64,000 nucleotides of DNA, from the NCBI RefSeq assembly GCF_000524195.1, contig NW_020170382.1:1100687-1164686 (forward strand), given 5' to 3'. Positions 33,301-45,494 of the stretch are shown piece after piece. A program made the translations under genes and the position numbers. A model generated the notes under the pieces. It saw only the letters and a program-made list of their open reading frames with translations, did no database searches and was not told where the DNA came from. Origin of the DNA: Echinococcus granulosus. Taxonomy: Eukaryota > Platyhelminthes > Cestoda > Cyclophyllidea > Taeniidae. Position 1 is the stretch's first letter; each line of letters begins with the position of its first letter.

Positions 33301-35565
33301 GTACGTTTACACCCATTTAAAGATTATTTTTGAGACACTAGTCGAGTAAACAGAAATAAATAATTCATCTAATCCAATCCGGAAAAAATATGTTAAGAGT
33401 AGACATCACACAACAAATTTTTACGTATTATTTTCTAGCATAAGTAAATGAATCCTATGAAACTGTCCTTCATGGAGAATTTTACCTAATCTGATATTCA
33501 TATGTCCCTTTTCCCACTAATTGATCAAATTCGAGTAACTCTGAAGTACGTTTATAAGAATATAAGAATATATAGGACTCAGAATGGATTTTGATCAAGG
33601 CGTTTTAAAAGTTAGTATCCACGCAAAACAGCGCTTTCATTTAGAGTCCTTTTATCATTTTTCCATATACTTTTTCGACCAAGGCGCTCTTCGCATAGAT
33701 GAGATTTACATTGAGACTCAGTAGATTGAAGTATCAGGGTAGTCCTCCGTTGTACTCTGCAACAAGATAAATACGACTTCTCGAAATTCCACATATCTAT
33801 AAACAAATGTAATTCCTATTGGTTTCTCTGGCCTACCACTTATTGTGAAATCGTCTGCAAAGTCACTTGTCTATATTAATATTTGATAAGACAAAGGATT
33901 TAGCCGAAATATCAGTTAGCGGATCTGGGATAAATAGCAAATGGTGGAACTTGAAGCAGTAGCACCAAGAGCACTTTATGACACCATTGAAATAAATGGA
34001 TTCCTATCAATAATCTTCTTCACTTTCATCAGAAAGAGGAAGGATTATTGAATAACAAAATTGTCGATTTCAGATTCAAAGGTAAATCAATCATGTCCAA
34101 TTTACGGGACACATTTTGCCATAACATCAGTTGACTGTCGAAAGCAGCTTCATTTACGAGGCCTGCGGAAGTCTTAAAGCGATCGCTGCGTCCTGTGGTA
34201 TTTCCATTGCGCGGGCTTCTCCCCAAAAGATAGTGCATTTGCATGATTAAGGTGGTAAACAAACGCATTAAGTGTGTGCGTTCCCACATCGGTGTCGGTG
34301 TCACTGCGCGTCCTATTTGCCGTTTATTGACAGGTCAGATCGGCTTGAGGTCATGCCGAGGGCGCGCACCGCTGTCGCGGCTTTAAAATACGGCCATGTA
34401 GTACTTACTGTATGTTTAGCGCCGGACCGAGGGTGAAGCACAAAGCACTTTACCGCCATTCTTTTATTTCAAGAATGGCTTAGAAGAAATCGTAAACTGA
34501 AATTAAAATTTGAATATCACTTCCGACGCTGATGAGAAAACCTGATAAAATTCTTCAACTGGAGCGGTGTAATGAAACTGGTTTTACGCTGGAAATTTAG
34601 ACACGAAGACATCTTGCTCGACTAACACTTAACTTAATCGAGGAAATTAGACATCACGTACTCACACAAAGATCAGTCTGTAGGCAAAGTGTAGTTGGAT
34701 ATCCCTTAATGCAGGGATCACTTTTTTAGCATAAGACTAGTTCGAATGTCTTGAAAATAATATCTGTTTTAATTTTTTTCCAAAATCATTGTTGTTTTTG
34801 GCAGTACTTTCATTGAAAGGACGAAAATGAATTCTTCTGGGTCATTTGATGCTATTCTAGCACGATGTTCTTGTATGATTTCTTCAGATGCGAGAACGGA
34901 GGAAACGACTGATGGGAAACAAACTGCAATCGCTTCCTCAATTCTCCGAAAGCACCAATTCAAATAACGCTGCCAAGGATGGAGATCTGAGACCTCCGCT
35001 ATCAGTCACAATTCAGCAAAGAGGTTTGCCCCCAAATCCCAAAAAATTGAGCTTGAATCTCACGACGACTCTACCTGGTGTTGTGGAGGAAAGACCGAAC
35101 GAAAAGAACGAACAGAATCTGGTCTTAGAGATTTGGAAGAACCGGCTTAATGCCACAGAGGAGAATCCAGCCCCTACTGCAATAGGCAGGAAGGCAAGTG
35201 CACCGGTGCTAAAACAAAGAAAGATCTCCTTCCTAGACAAACCTAAGAGGTGGGTGGGTAGGAACAAACAAGAGCGTCAGCAGAACCGACGCATCTCGTT
35301 GCGCGGGTTCAAAGGGACTTTCGTGCTCCAGAACATGAAGACAGCGGCCATGCTCTTTGTTGTGGCCATTGTCTACATTATCGCCCTGATCCCTGCCATG
35401 CTTATGGCAATTGGCGTGGTTGAAATGTACCTGCCTATCTTCTACATGTACTATGTGAATAATGCCATAAACCCGATTATATACTGTTTCATGAATCCGA
35501 CTTTTCGAGAAGATGTACAAAACTTTTTCACCTCACGATTCCGTAATTTTCACAAGGCCCATTAA
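32665..35565 (+). CDS. Rhodopsin-class G protein-coupled receptor, complete, 2 coding exons
   Basis: Exons 32665-33300 and 34888-35565 (phase 0 junction, GTACGT donor, TTTCTTCAG acceptor) give 437 residues with seven membrane segments. Landmarks: Gly-Asn in TM1 (29-30), LALAMVD in TM2 (Asp57), Trp76 in the first outer loop, Cys84 and Cys165 for the loop disulphide, DRY at 108-110, and NPIIY at 407-411 in TM7. TM4 lacks the usual Trp. TM6 reads YIIALIP where most family members have FxxCWxP. The third inner loop is very long (about 150 residues, basic, split by the intron). The N-terminus is short and without a signal peptide. It looks like a peptide- or amine-type orphan receptor of an invertebrate; I cannot assign a ligand. 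The alternative upstream in-frame residues of the exon have no ATG after the acceptor. Confidence 0.95.
33301..34887. other. GPCR intron within inner loop 3
   Basis: 1587 bases, AT-rich, no exon or repeat recognised apart from a GC-richer stretch near 34250-34400. Confidence 0.8.
34888..35565 (+). CDS. GPCR coding exon 2, inner loop 3 to C-terminus
   Basis: 225 codons and TAA. Encodes the long basic inner loop 3, TM6, TM7 with NAINPIIYCFMNPTFRED, and a short tail. AATAAA lies at 35570-35575, only five bases past the stop codon. Confidence 0.95.
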   Translation: MRERRKRLMGNKLQSLPQFSESTNSNNAAKDGDLRPPLSVTIQQRGLPPNPKKLSLNLTTTLPGVVEERPNEKNEQNLVLEIWKNRLNATEENPAPTAIGRKASAPVLKQRKISFLDKPKRWVGRNKQERQQNRRISLRGFKGTFVLQNMKTAAMLFVVAIVYIIALIPAMLMAIGVVEMYLPIFYMYYVNNAINPIIYCFMNPTFREDVQNFFTSRFRNFHKAH

Positions 35566-35569
35566 GAAC

Positions 35570-35575
35570 AATAAA
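35570..35575 (+). terminator. Poly(A) signal of the GPCR gene
   Basis: AATAAA immediately after the stop codon; the predicted 3' UTR is therefore very short. Confidence 0.6.
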
Positions 35576-35599
35576 ATCTTTTGTTTTCTTTACACACTT

Positions 35600-36560
35600 C
35601 TGATTTATAACTGAGTGAAGGATAGATGTCGGAGTAAAAGCAAGTTCAAGAAGTCTCAAGTAAATGATCAGAGTGTTGCTGACTATTCGTGTATGACCAG
35701 GATTTGCTGCAGGTACCTAGGGGAATAGAACTTGTGAGTCTCTTCCGCGCCTCATGTTTATCGTTAAGTCTTTGGTAGAAATACTAACTCTGTTTAATTA
35801 AAAAATTTATATAAAATATTCCCTCATAAAAAATGACCTAAAAGAAGGAAAATTTTTCGTTTCTAAATAACTGATGCACCAGCCCCTGCAAAATTTTGTT
35901 TTTTACCCTAAATAGAGAGTTTGAGAATGAAGCCTCAAATCGACATTTCACAGATTTGCACAAGTTTTTTTCAATTGAATTAAGACAGGAGTAAATTTTA
36001 CTTGGTAATTTGCAGAACCGCTACTCTAGGACAGTATTTTTGAGAACTTCATTGGAAACTTGACCTGTACTCTTCTGAACGGTAAGGCGTGATTTCGGTA
36101 GTAGTAAGATTAAGTAATCCCAAGAGGCAACCTAAAAATAAAGGGTTTGCTAGGAAAGCTTGCATATTTTCCAGTTTTGTCAAAGGCCCAATTACACCAG
36201 AAGGAGAGATTTTGCAAAATTTAGGCATGAACAAATTGTGCATCATTTTCAAGCAGCCATGTGATATTTTTCTTGCCTTTCCGACCAGTTATGCATAAAA
36301 CAAATGAAAATGACTGCTTTGTTGAAGGAAAGAAACAATAAACCTGTGGTTTCTTACAGACTGAACCAGTTAACATGAAATTTACTACTGGATGCCTAAA
36401 AGGAAGATAAAACAGACCAAGAAGCACAATATTCTAAGGTTTATCACTCAAATTTCTGCTATCCGGGTTGCATACTAGTGTCAAAGCGGTTTCACTAGGA
36501 CGGATTTAAATAAATTCCTGGCAACTGCAGCCTCGCTGGTTGACGGTGTCTTAAGACTCC
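35600..36560. other. Intergenic, nothing seen
   Basis: AT-rich with only short open frames. Confidence 0.5.
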
Positions 36561-36574
36561 AAGCTTATCGCTGA

Positions 36575-36781
36575 ATGGTCATGACTGAATCCTGCGTATC
36601 GTGGGCCCCTTCTAAATCAGTCATAGTGGTAAGTGAAGGCCACGGAGAGCCAAAAATTCCGTTAAAATGGGTGGACACGCCACTGCTTGACAAAACTGAA
36701 ATGGGAATATGTAGCCTCGTTGACAGTGGAAGATCGGAATTAAAACAGACTTCAGTAATTAAAAGTAGCCAAATTTTGTGA
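36575..36781 (+). CDS. Weak candidate open frame
   Basis: Open frame starting MVMTESCVSWAPSKSVIV, interrupted by a strong GTAAGT donor after Val-Ile-Val at 36627, with equally plausible composition on the opposite strand. No partner exon found. Confidence 0.2.
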   Translation: MVMTESCVSWAPSKSVIVVSEGHGEPKIPLKWVDTPLLDKTEMGICSLVDSGRSELKQTSVIKSSQIL

Positions 36782-36814
36782 ATGAAGAATATTACGAGGC
36801 CAAAATACTCGGGC

Positions 36815-36955
36815 ATAATATGTATTGTCGACGTGTACTAGGACTTGTAGCTACTCACATAGCCCAAAGGCCAGACCTCTAGCAAGGACACGTTAGCGAA
36901 GCCCCTCAATGGTCCTCCACCAAAACTGAGAAATAAGCAAACAAATAACATATTA
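36815..36955 (-). repeat. Degraded LTR family 1 fragment (copy I)
   Basis: In reverse orientation shows the GCCCAAAGGCC block and an AAGCAAACAAATAACATATTA end resembling the start of the LTR. Strongly diverged, ends approximate. Confidence 0.45.
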
Positions 36956-37666
36956 CGCAGTCGTTCTCTTTTGGGTGCCATCCCCGACGTCCCCCTTTGT
37001 CAACCCCCCACGTCAGCTATCACTTCGTAACTGATACTGTAAGGAAGACATACACCTACCAACTACGTCAGTCATCGATATTTCATGCAGAGAATACTTG
37101 GCCTAACGTCTCCGATCTCTTTTGATAATTAGAATGAACCGGGAGTTTTGTCTTGTATGGAAACTGGTTTCGGGGATGGGGGATGTGCTGGCCAGCCACG
37201 AGAACACTAACCAAAAAGAAGAGTCACATAACAAGGGACAGGGTTTAACATAGTTTAATGGGAATGAAACTTTGTGTTCATTTCTCCTTGCCACCTCTTT
37301 CTCACTTCAGTGATGTTTGGCCATATCTGTCTAGGTTCCATCTAGATGGTAGAGAAGTAGAGTAGGTATCGCATGTTTGCATAAATGATATCTTCATTCA
37401 GGTACCTTTTACAACTTCGTGATTAACTTTTCCAGATGTTTTACGGCCACGGCTAGTGTCACTTCGGTTGTTGGTAGCCTTCATACAGACGAAAAACTGG
37501 GATAATTGCCAAAGTTTGACATTATTCTTATGCCTCTTGGTGATTGTAATATATTCTCCCATTCTTATAATATGCACTTCTTTCGCCTCGCCAAGGTTTA
37601 TCACCCAGCAGTATAAATCAGAGGATTTTTTGCCTTAAGAGTGCGTTCGTTTTCCACTGCCACCTC

Positions 37667-37850
37667 TGTAACGCCCTCGAGACTTCTCAAGACATAATAT
37701 TGGGGCAGAATATGTGTTATTGAGGTGCAGTAGTGCTTCGAGCTACTAGCATAACCCGGAGGCCAGGCCGTCGGAAGGAGGTGCACTGATGGAGCTCTCC
37801 AATGGTATGCTACCAAAACCTAGGGTTAAACAAACAGTTAATGTATTAGG
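37667..37850 (-). repeat. Solo LTR, family 1 (copy H)
   Basis: Reverse orientation: TGTAACGCCCTCGAGACTTC at 37667 is the complement of the family's AAGTCTCGxGGCGTTACA end, followed by CATAATATTGGGGCAGAATATG and GGAGGCCAGGCC. Confidence 0.65.
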
Positions 37851-39599
37851 TATTGATATCCATCAAAACGCATCATTAGTGACTACAGCATTAGTAAGTA
37901 AAGTTGCTGATGTTTTCAGAATTCAAAATAAAATTTTTATCTCTAACAACGACTTTTTGTGTGGAAAAGTCGTAGTTATTTTACAATTCCAACTTTTCGC
38001 TAGGAATTTAGTACGTTCTTAGAAGCAAATACGTTTGATCTGTCAGGTGCTTATGTGGTATTTCGAACTTTGTGTCGTGGTTTACTCAGAAACATGTTAC
38101 ATGGTGCAAAAGCTGCTCTTTTAAATCCTTGTTAAATTTTACGACTTCCCCTTATTATATCAATGGTTGTATTTATCAAAGCAGAAGAATCGTGAAGTGA
38201 CGAAATTTATTAGCATGGATAACAAAAGTGTACAAGTCAGTCAAGGCTACCTTTATGCTCTGTCTGAGCCTTAATTCCATCGTAAAAATATCTCCAACAA
38301 GCATAAATATCTGGGGAAAATACCATCTTCAGTGGTTAGACGAAAGGTGAGGGGTATCAATGCGATAGTTAACTCTGGCTCTTGTGGGTTGACACAACAC
38401 TTCTTTGGCCGAAATATTATATAGACATGATATTTACAAGCAGAGAATTACACAATTTTAAGCGAATTTTGATGGTCCACCAACTCTATGTATGATACAA
38501 TTTGGACAAGAGTGAAGACTGGACACCTTTTTGTAAATAAGCAAGAATTTTGCGAACAGATGGCGAAGTGAGAATTCGTGTTCACCTTTTTCCCAAGCAT
38601 GAGTATGCGATTATGTCGTCTTTCCAGATGAATGTCGCCGAAATGCCACTTTGACTGTGCACTTACAGAAAGGGGATAATAACCAAAAAGCAATTTGAGC
38701 CCCCATGGTTATTGCGTCAGAGCCTGAGGCTTCAAAAATGTCCCACAATAGAATACTTGCCAAGTTTATGTGACTTGCACATAAACACAGGGTTGTCGCA
38801 GAATACCCTAAAGCACTGCTGAAATACGACACTTGCTGGGACCGAACACAGGACTACGCGAGTTGAGTTTGTTTTTCTACCACTTTTACTAGTAGTCTCT
38901 CAAATGACTTCGGATTCTAAATTGCCTCGGACAGTGTAAGGGTGTCAGCGTTGAGCAACTCACTCCAAAAGGACAGCCTTATTTTGTTGACTGGGTATCA
39001 TGCCCAAACATCAGAGGCAAAAGGTGCTTACTGTGAGCAGTCGCATTTGTAAGCCTTGCTCTGATTTCAGATTTCGCGTAATAGCCGAAATGAAGCAAGA
39101 TCAGCTTTTTAAAAGTCCAAAAGTTCTCTAGAAATGATAATTCGTAGAATCTGCATAAAACTATTAAATCATTTATTTAGTCTTTCAATGATAAATGCAT
39201 CACGATCATGATCACCCCGCACTGAATTTTTAAACAGCTTGTGCTATTACCGATTTGAGGTAAAAAACGACTTGCTATCATGCTTGATGTCGTGATGGCG
39301 GAGCGTTTTGTTTGCGTACCTATCAAGTAGGAAGGGAGGCTAACAAGCAGATGAGCTTCTGCGTAAATTAAAACGCGATTGACTTCGGATGAAAAACAAC
39401 CTCTCTTATTCCACAGTAACTTAATCGAATTTACATGTCATTGGTGCTCCCCCAAATAAGCAACTAGGCACGTTCATTTCCAAGACACGCACTGCTTCAT
39501 CCATCATCCCCATAAGAATGCGCCTTCCCCTTTATGTGTGAATGTGGTGCACAGTGGGTACAGGTGCTCATTACGAAATGCTCACTAGCTTAAGGACCA
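37851..39599. other. Intergenic, nothing seen
   Basis: AT-rich; no supported exon or repeat. Confidence 0.5.
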
Positions 39600-40085
39600 G
39601 CCAGTCAACAGGTATGGCAGACATCTATCTATTACCTATTCATCCATCTACTCGATACTACCACAAACAACTTAAAGATTTGGAAAAAAATTCCTGTGCT
39701 ACTTTTCTTCCTCTTTCTTCTTCTTTTTCTTCCGAGACACAGAGGTGACAAATTAATCAGTGAATGGGAGAAAAGATGGTCCTATTCTGATTTGCAAAAG
39801 ACAGTGGCACCCTTCAACTATACTGAACCTTTTCAAGGGAAGAGATTCAATTTGAGGATACCTTTTAGTAGGAGGGGTGGAGGGAGTTAGGGATACTATT
39901 TCACCTAGTCCTTTGCCATCAGCGGACATTTTCCCAGGCGACAGTTATTACTAGCACCTAGCCTTGGACTATCGTGTGCAGTACAAACGGTTAAAAGGCA
40001 AATTTGGCTTAGAAACGGAAGTGACCGGGCTTAGATCGTTTGCTGTCAGAGGCAAAGGCTTCTATCATTGCGGAATAAACAGTCT
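39600..40085. repeat. Dispersed repeat family 2, copy 3
   Basis: Shows the ATCC/ATCT-rich lead, the CT-rich run, AGATGGTCCTATTCTGATTTG, and the terminal TTCTATCATTGCGGAATAAAC, in the same order as copies 1 and 2. Confidence 0.7.
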
Positions 40086-40370
40086 TGTGTCTAATTCAGA
40101 ATCAACCAGTTTACAGACTGCGAAAAATTGTTTCAAAAATAAGATTCTTGAGTAAGTTTTCGCACTTTTCTATTTTTGTTTTAAACAAAAGCGCTAGTCT
40201 GTTTATTTGCTTGTTTACCTTATTTCAAATACTAAAATTATATCTGCAGTTATTTAACAGTAATATATGTCTCAACGCCTTACCGTCGGATGCCTTTTGG
40301 TACTCCTTAAGATGCATTCAAGAAAGTTAGTTTTGAGCATTTGAACCAGGAGTATTCGATAAATGAACAG

Positions 40371-40984
40371 ATTCTCTAACGGAAAAAACAGCTGTTGTTT
40401 CCGGCAAAGAAAACGTTACAAACCCTCTAGCTAGGTGACGAACTTGCCTCCTGTGGCGAATGTGCATTGCAGAGTTCCTAAATGCTTTTTTTCCAGCACG
40501 TGTTAGTTCCCTTAAAGCAGAATCCAAAAAAATTATAAGGTGCTTAAAAATTTCCCCTTTACTTTAACTATCGCAAAGATCTAACCAGTGTATTCTAAAC
40601 TTAATATAGTACAACTTCATTTGGATGAGCATTCCGACTTTATCAGTGGATCAAATTTCTATTCTGCAAAGATAATAAAGAATGAAACTACATGTTCCTC
40701 CTCCCTTTCGTTAGTTCATTGCAGTCAATGCAAAGTTAGCTCTTGCTAACAGTGATAAGTTGTGAGCAGCTAAAGGCCTGTGATAGGTTTTCCACCGTTT
40801 GCACGCAAACCTTATTGAGGTGGATCATCGTACATTCATGACAGTTGCCGACTACCCCCAGGAGTTGAGTCCTTCTAGGTATGATGTACTGCCTGATTCG
40901 TCCATTGCAGCAGAGCTTAGGCATATAGGGCAAAATGAAGCTACTATACATGCATTGATAGCAGAAGCAAAAAGGCTTCACTAA
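40371..40984 (+). CDS. Candidate gene with several very short introns, unknown product
   Basis: Possible exons: 40371-40434 (SLTEKTAVVSGKENVTNPLA, containing a KEN tripeptide), about 40610-40693 (LHLDEHSDFISGSNFYSAKI), 40725-40761, and 40879-40984. The last three join in phase through a 31-base intron (40694-40724, GTTCCT...CATTGCAG) and a 117-base intron (40762-40878, GTGAGC...CCTTCTAG) to give a tail YDVLPDSSIAAELRHIGQNE and a helical end before TAA. The link from the first exon is unresolved and no start was found. Family unknown; a decayed gene is possible. Confidence 0.35.
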
Positions 40985-41748
40985 GGATAGTCATTCTGAT
41001 CTGATGTATTTTTTACGAAAGCAATTTGTCCTGCGTGATACTGATTCGACATTGGAGTTTTATCACTACAAAAATAGAATTCCCCTAATTTGGCTACTGT
41101 CTACTTTCCTTTTTATAAAAGATGCAAAGCCTTATTTCCTACCATTAAGTGCTTCAACATTGGGACAAATTTTGTTGCTCTCTGATTCTAGGTAGTCAAG
41201 AGAGGTCCGTGAATCCAATGATTGCGTTTGCAGCAATTACAAAATGCTTTTAAGTGTCAAATAGGCGAGTGCTTTCCCTTGGATTCACGTCTGACTATCG
41301 ACTGACTGCGCGAGTTTTATAACCAGTAAATTTGAATGAAGTCACCAAAGGACGTTTGGGGAAGGAGTGTCCGATAGATACCCTCAGCACTTTGTTGTTC
41401 CATCGTTGAGTAACTACTTCCAAATGAGATAAAGAGAAATCTCTCCTTTGCTTGTGCTAATAGTGATCTTGTCGGATCAGGATTGTCAGGTCTGACTCTA
41501 TTCCTTTACTATGCACTAGGCGTTACTGCGAGCATATAGACTAAATGAAGTCTGAAAAAATAACAACTGCATCCTAATTTTGCACTCAAAATCTGGAAAA
41601 TGTTTTTAGTTTTTTAGGTTACTGGTTCATTTAACAACATCTCCCTCATTTTTTACAATTTTTATGACATTTATTGTCAACATTTCATTCTGGAAATGAC
41701 ATCTTCAATTTGCATACATTTCTTACCTCGATCCTGGTCCCTTTTCAG

Positions 41749-42660
41749 AGGCAAGTCTTATTAACTCAAAAGTACCCTTGTCACAAGCACACAGAGGGGC
41801 TCGGAGACCACTCGCATGCCCAATAAAAGTAAAGCCAACATGGCTAATAGAAGAGTTAAACAATATGAAGAGCTCGCAATCGGTGCAGTCATCCCTTGAT
41901 ATATCCTTACTCTCTTTCAAAGTGCAAACCTTGGCGTCCGATTTGGTCACTCTTCCACTGTGGCAATCACAAGGTATTTGACAGCTTTAAAATCACTGAA
42001 AAGACCAATCTTTAAATTTATCTCAGTTGCAAAATGCATTGCTAAAGATCATCTGCCTGTTGATCATCACCACGACGTTCCCGTCCCACTTAAAGCATAC
42101 ACAAAAATACTCTTCACCATCACTCGCGACCTCAAGCTTGATTGCAAGTTGTTCTTTTTGCCTCAGATTACTTTAATCGGTAGTAACACGTATTGCTTAA
42201 AAATGCAGGGTGTAGGATGGTCATGACTCCGATGCATCTATCTTTCAGTGGGTCATCAATAGAATCAAATTACTTATTAGAAGCATTGCAATTGCTATGC
42301 AGGGTATCGGAGGAGATGCTCATTTTAGTGGCTATTAAGCAGACAGGAAAGTGCAGCAACACATCGTATCCATGCTTTGTAATTTGTCCACGTAAACAAT
42401 TACAAATTTCCGTACCCCATAAGCTGCAGCAAGCCATTTCAATGAGCCATTCCGACAACCACACGGATCCTTCTGAGTCATAAGATATTTCTGAAATCAT
42501 CGCAATTCTTTCAAGCGTTTTGCAGAACCTTGAGAATGCAAATACAGTTCATTCAAGTACCATCCCTTTGGCATTTGAAGACTACTTAATGCAACAAAAT
42601 GAGATTTCATTTAGGCTAGAGTTCCTTAATTGCTACAGTAGGACCCAAAGTTTCCAGTGA
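41749..42660 (+). CDS. Candidate 3' part of an unknown gene, with a 13-base micro-exon
   Basis: Exons 41749-41973 (TTTTCAG acceptor, GTATTT donor), 42167-42179 (13 bases between GCCTCAG and GTAGTA) and 42249 onward join in matching phases to TLPLWQSQDYFNRGSSIESN and a helix LLEALQLLCRVSEEMLILV. The frame meets TAA at 42481 but then stays open for another 59 codons (EIIAILSSVLQNLENANTVH) to TGA at 42658. An intron from 42389 (GTAAAC) to 42484 (CATAAG), or from 42377 to 42524, would remove the TAA and keep frame. Upstream exons not found; product unrecognised. Confidence 0.45.
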
Positions 42661-45494
42661 CGATTGTAAGATAGCCTTTTCTTTTTCTACTTGTGCACCT
42701 GTCTTGGTACTCGAGCATAACTGCATTCGTTGCAGATACGCTGGCATTATTCTTCTGAAGTGACATTTACACCAAAGCCTTTTATATCAAAAAAGTAAAA
42801 TCACGGATTTTTGTATGTGAAGGGGCGTATAAAACGCGGGACATCATAAAATCGCCTTCACAAATCCTTTATTATAGTCGCGCTCTAATGACAACTTGAT
42901 GGCTCTGTCACAGTCGCTTCGGTTTGTAAAATGGTGCAATTTAATTTACACCTTCGTGATGCGGTTAAAACTTGTTTAAATAAATAAAACAGTAATCAGG
43001 TAGAATAAGCGATGTCAGTACAATGTGAAAATGACTGTTTAACGCCGATAAAAATAGATAATAATGAACCAAAGTGACTTCTGCTACAAATAAAATCTGA
43101 TTGTGCTGGAGTAACTAGTGTGAAATTGCTCAGTCCCATCTTTAGATCCGGCCGTATCAAACTTTTTGCTTGTTAGGACTGCAGGAACACTGGTATTGCA
43201 AAGGAAGCCGCGTGCGCCTAGAAGTTATAAATCTCAGAAAGTACTAACGCAATCGCATTTGTTGTTCTGAAAGACGACAATCTACAAGGAGGATGAAATG
43301 CATTTGTATGAAAGGAAGGATAATTCATTTGATTCGTGCTTGCTTCACCAGTAATAGAAAATGAAATGGAGGGTGATACGAACAAAAATTGCAAAGAAAA
43401 ATGACCAAATTTGAGGAATAAAACTTTTAAAAAAAATCCAGTAGCAGAAGTGCTTGCCTGCCAAATTTATTGGCACCTGTTTGACTCCATCACAAAAAAG
43501 GGTGAACAGCGTGAGTTTGAATTTTCATTGTATCAAACACAGACATCGAAGCAGTGGGCGTGAAGTCTGAAAGTTGACGCAATTTCTGCGAATACTTAAA
43601 CGAGTGTCGTAATCTCGGAGACCATCTGGGTGTATTAAGTTGGCGAAGATTTGGTTGCGGAGAGGACCATGGAATCACCATGGAATTACCGTCCTTCTGG
43701 TAGGAAGCGAGACCCTGATCGATTGAATGCGAATCTGGTCCCTTGGTTTTGAGACAAAAGTCAAGGTTTCAAAATTGACGTAGTAAATGCATTAAACGAA
43801 TCCTATTTTTTTTGAAAATATTAGATTGTTTTCCATTGTCACTTCCACCGACTAATAAACAAATCTGTTTTCAATAAAAACTACCCCTTTGCCTATTTCC
43901 ACGCCATACTATGTGCCATTTGGGGCAGATAGCAGGTCTGATGCAAACCGTCTGATATTTTTCTATCCATCATAGGAATGAACTACTTTTACCCAAACCT
44001 TTTAGGGGGGTGCAGTTTCCAAAAGTATTTCTTATGATGGTTGTGTTATGCATCGGGCATACCTGTCAATGCATAAGCTAAGGTAACAAGAGCGCGTAGA
44101 AGGACACTGACTTGAGGTTTGCCAGACATTTCTTCTATTTAGAATTGGGCGTCCAACAAGAGCAAGAAACACGCCTCTACAGAAAAGAATTTACGATTTT
44201 CTTCTTTGCGCACGAAATGCGTAAATTATTGCCCTCCTTCTAATCAAATAAACACCCGTAAACATTTCTCCTTCGGCATTGACTTTGAATGTTTCGGTAC
44301 CCAGACAGGCATTGCTGTGACCTCTCATGTTAAATAACAAATTTGGCAGGAAGGAGGATTGGGGAAAGTGATGCTGCGGGTATTTTTCGAGCGATTTTAC
44401 ACCTCGTCTAGTTATTTCAAGTATGATTTTTTTCAATAAAGCAAAATAAATCATAAAAGTGGTTTCATTTGATGCGATTAAAATGCCTGATAATCTGTAT
44501 CCCGTGCACAGATCTTACATGTTTATGAAGCATAATAAAATCCACCCAAAACTAAACCAGTGATCCACAAAACCGACAATAAATAAAAAATTAGCATCCA
44601 CTGGCATATGAGTTTTAGCATTTGCACAGGGACAGTAATCTAACAGAACATGATGCTTCTGGAATGAAGTGGGCAACAGATGAAAATAGACTCGTAATTT
44701 ATACAGACTCCCTAAATAACCCCGCATTTATTGAAGATAAATGCTAAAAAAAGCACTGTCCAAGTACTACTTGACTCCTCCAATTTTCGAAGGAGCAATT
44801 AGGAAAGTAACTAGACCCCTCTCATTTGCTTACAAATCGATCTTTTGGAAATTGGAGCATTCAGGAAGTACTTCCACCGTATTATAATTTCAGTATCTAC
44901 GATCAATAGAAAGGCATTTAGGGAATGTAGAAACGTAACTATTTGGCATATGATTAACCAAAGAGGAAGTTTCACTTCAAAGGAGTAACAAAATGGCCTA
45001 AGCTGAGGCTGGAGTGAAATTTTAATTACTAATACATTCATTGTCCTGTTCCATCGAATCACTAAAATGTATGATAGATAGGATTGTCATACCTATTTTC
45101 AACTAGATGAATGGGAACAATTGTCACGTTTTATTCGTTCATCATACTTTTCTAATATGACACGAAAATTAACATCACTACATCAGTCATTTAAACTACC
45201 GCTTAACAAGCAAAAAGTATTCCACATCTTTTCTAATGCTTTAAGCCTAACCAATTAGGCTGCAACACGAGTTGTGGTAACCAGTTGTTATGACGATAGA
45301 CTCACATGTCGCACGTGACATTAGTGGCGAATGTGGTTAACAAGATATATCTATGCGTTGTGTTTATGGTCATAATTCGTTTCATTGTGATTAACTAGTC
45401 ATCCTTTATAACCACCAAAAGAGAGAAGTTTGCTTCCCACAGTGCTATTATTAATCTAGTCAAAATCATCAAATAAGGGAGTTTTGAATGCGCA
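42661..45494. other. Intergenic and UNC79 3' flank
   Basis: AT-rich, no supported gene. On the minus strand an AATAAA at 45130-45135 could end UNC79 transcripts about 360 bases past the stop codon. Confidence 0.5.

Noticed and set aside
35013..35520. Minus-strand frames of 84 and 95 codons
   Set aside because: Antisense to the second GPCR coding exon.
40500..40520. Possible 21-base intron in the candidate gene at 40.4-41 kb
   Set aside because: Shorter than any credible spliceosomal intron; only arithmetic supported it.
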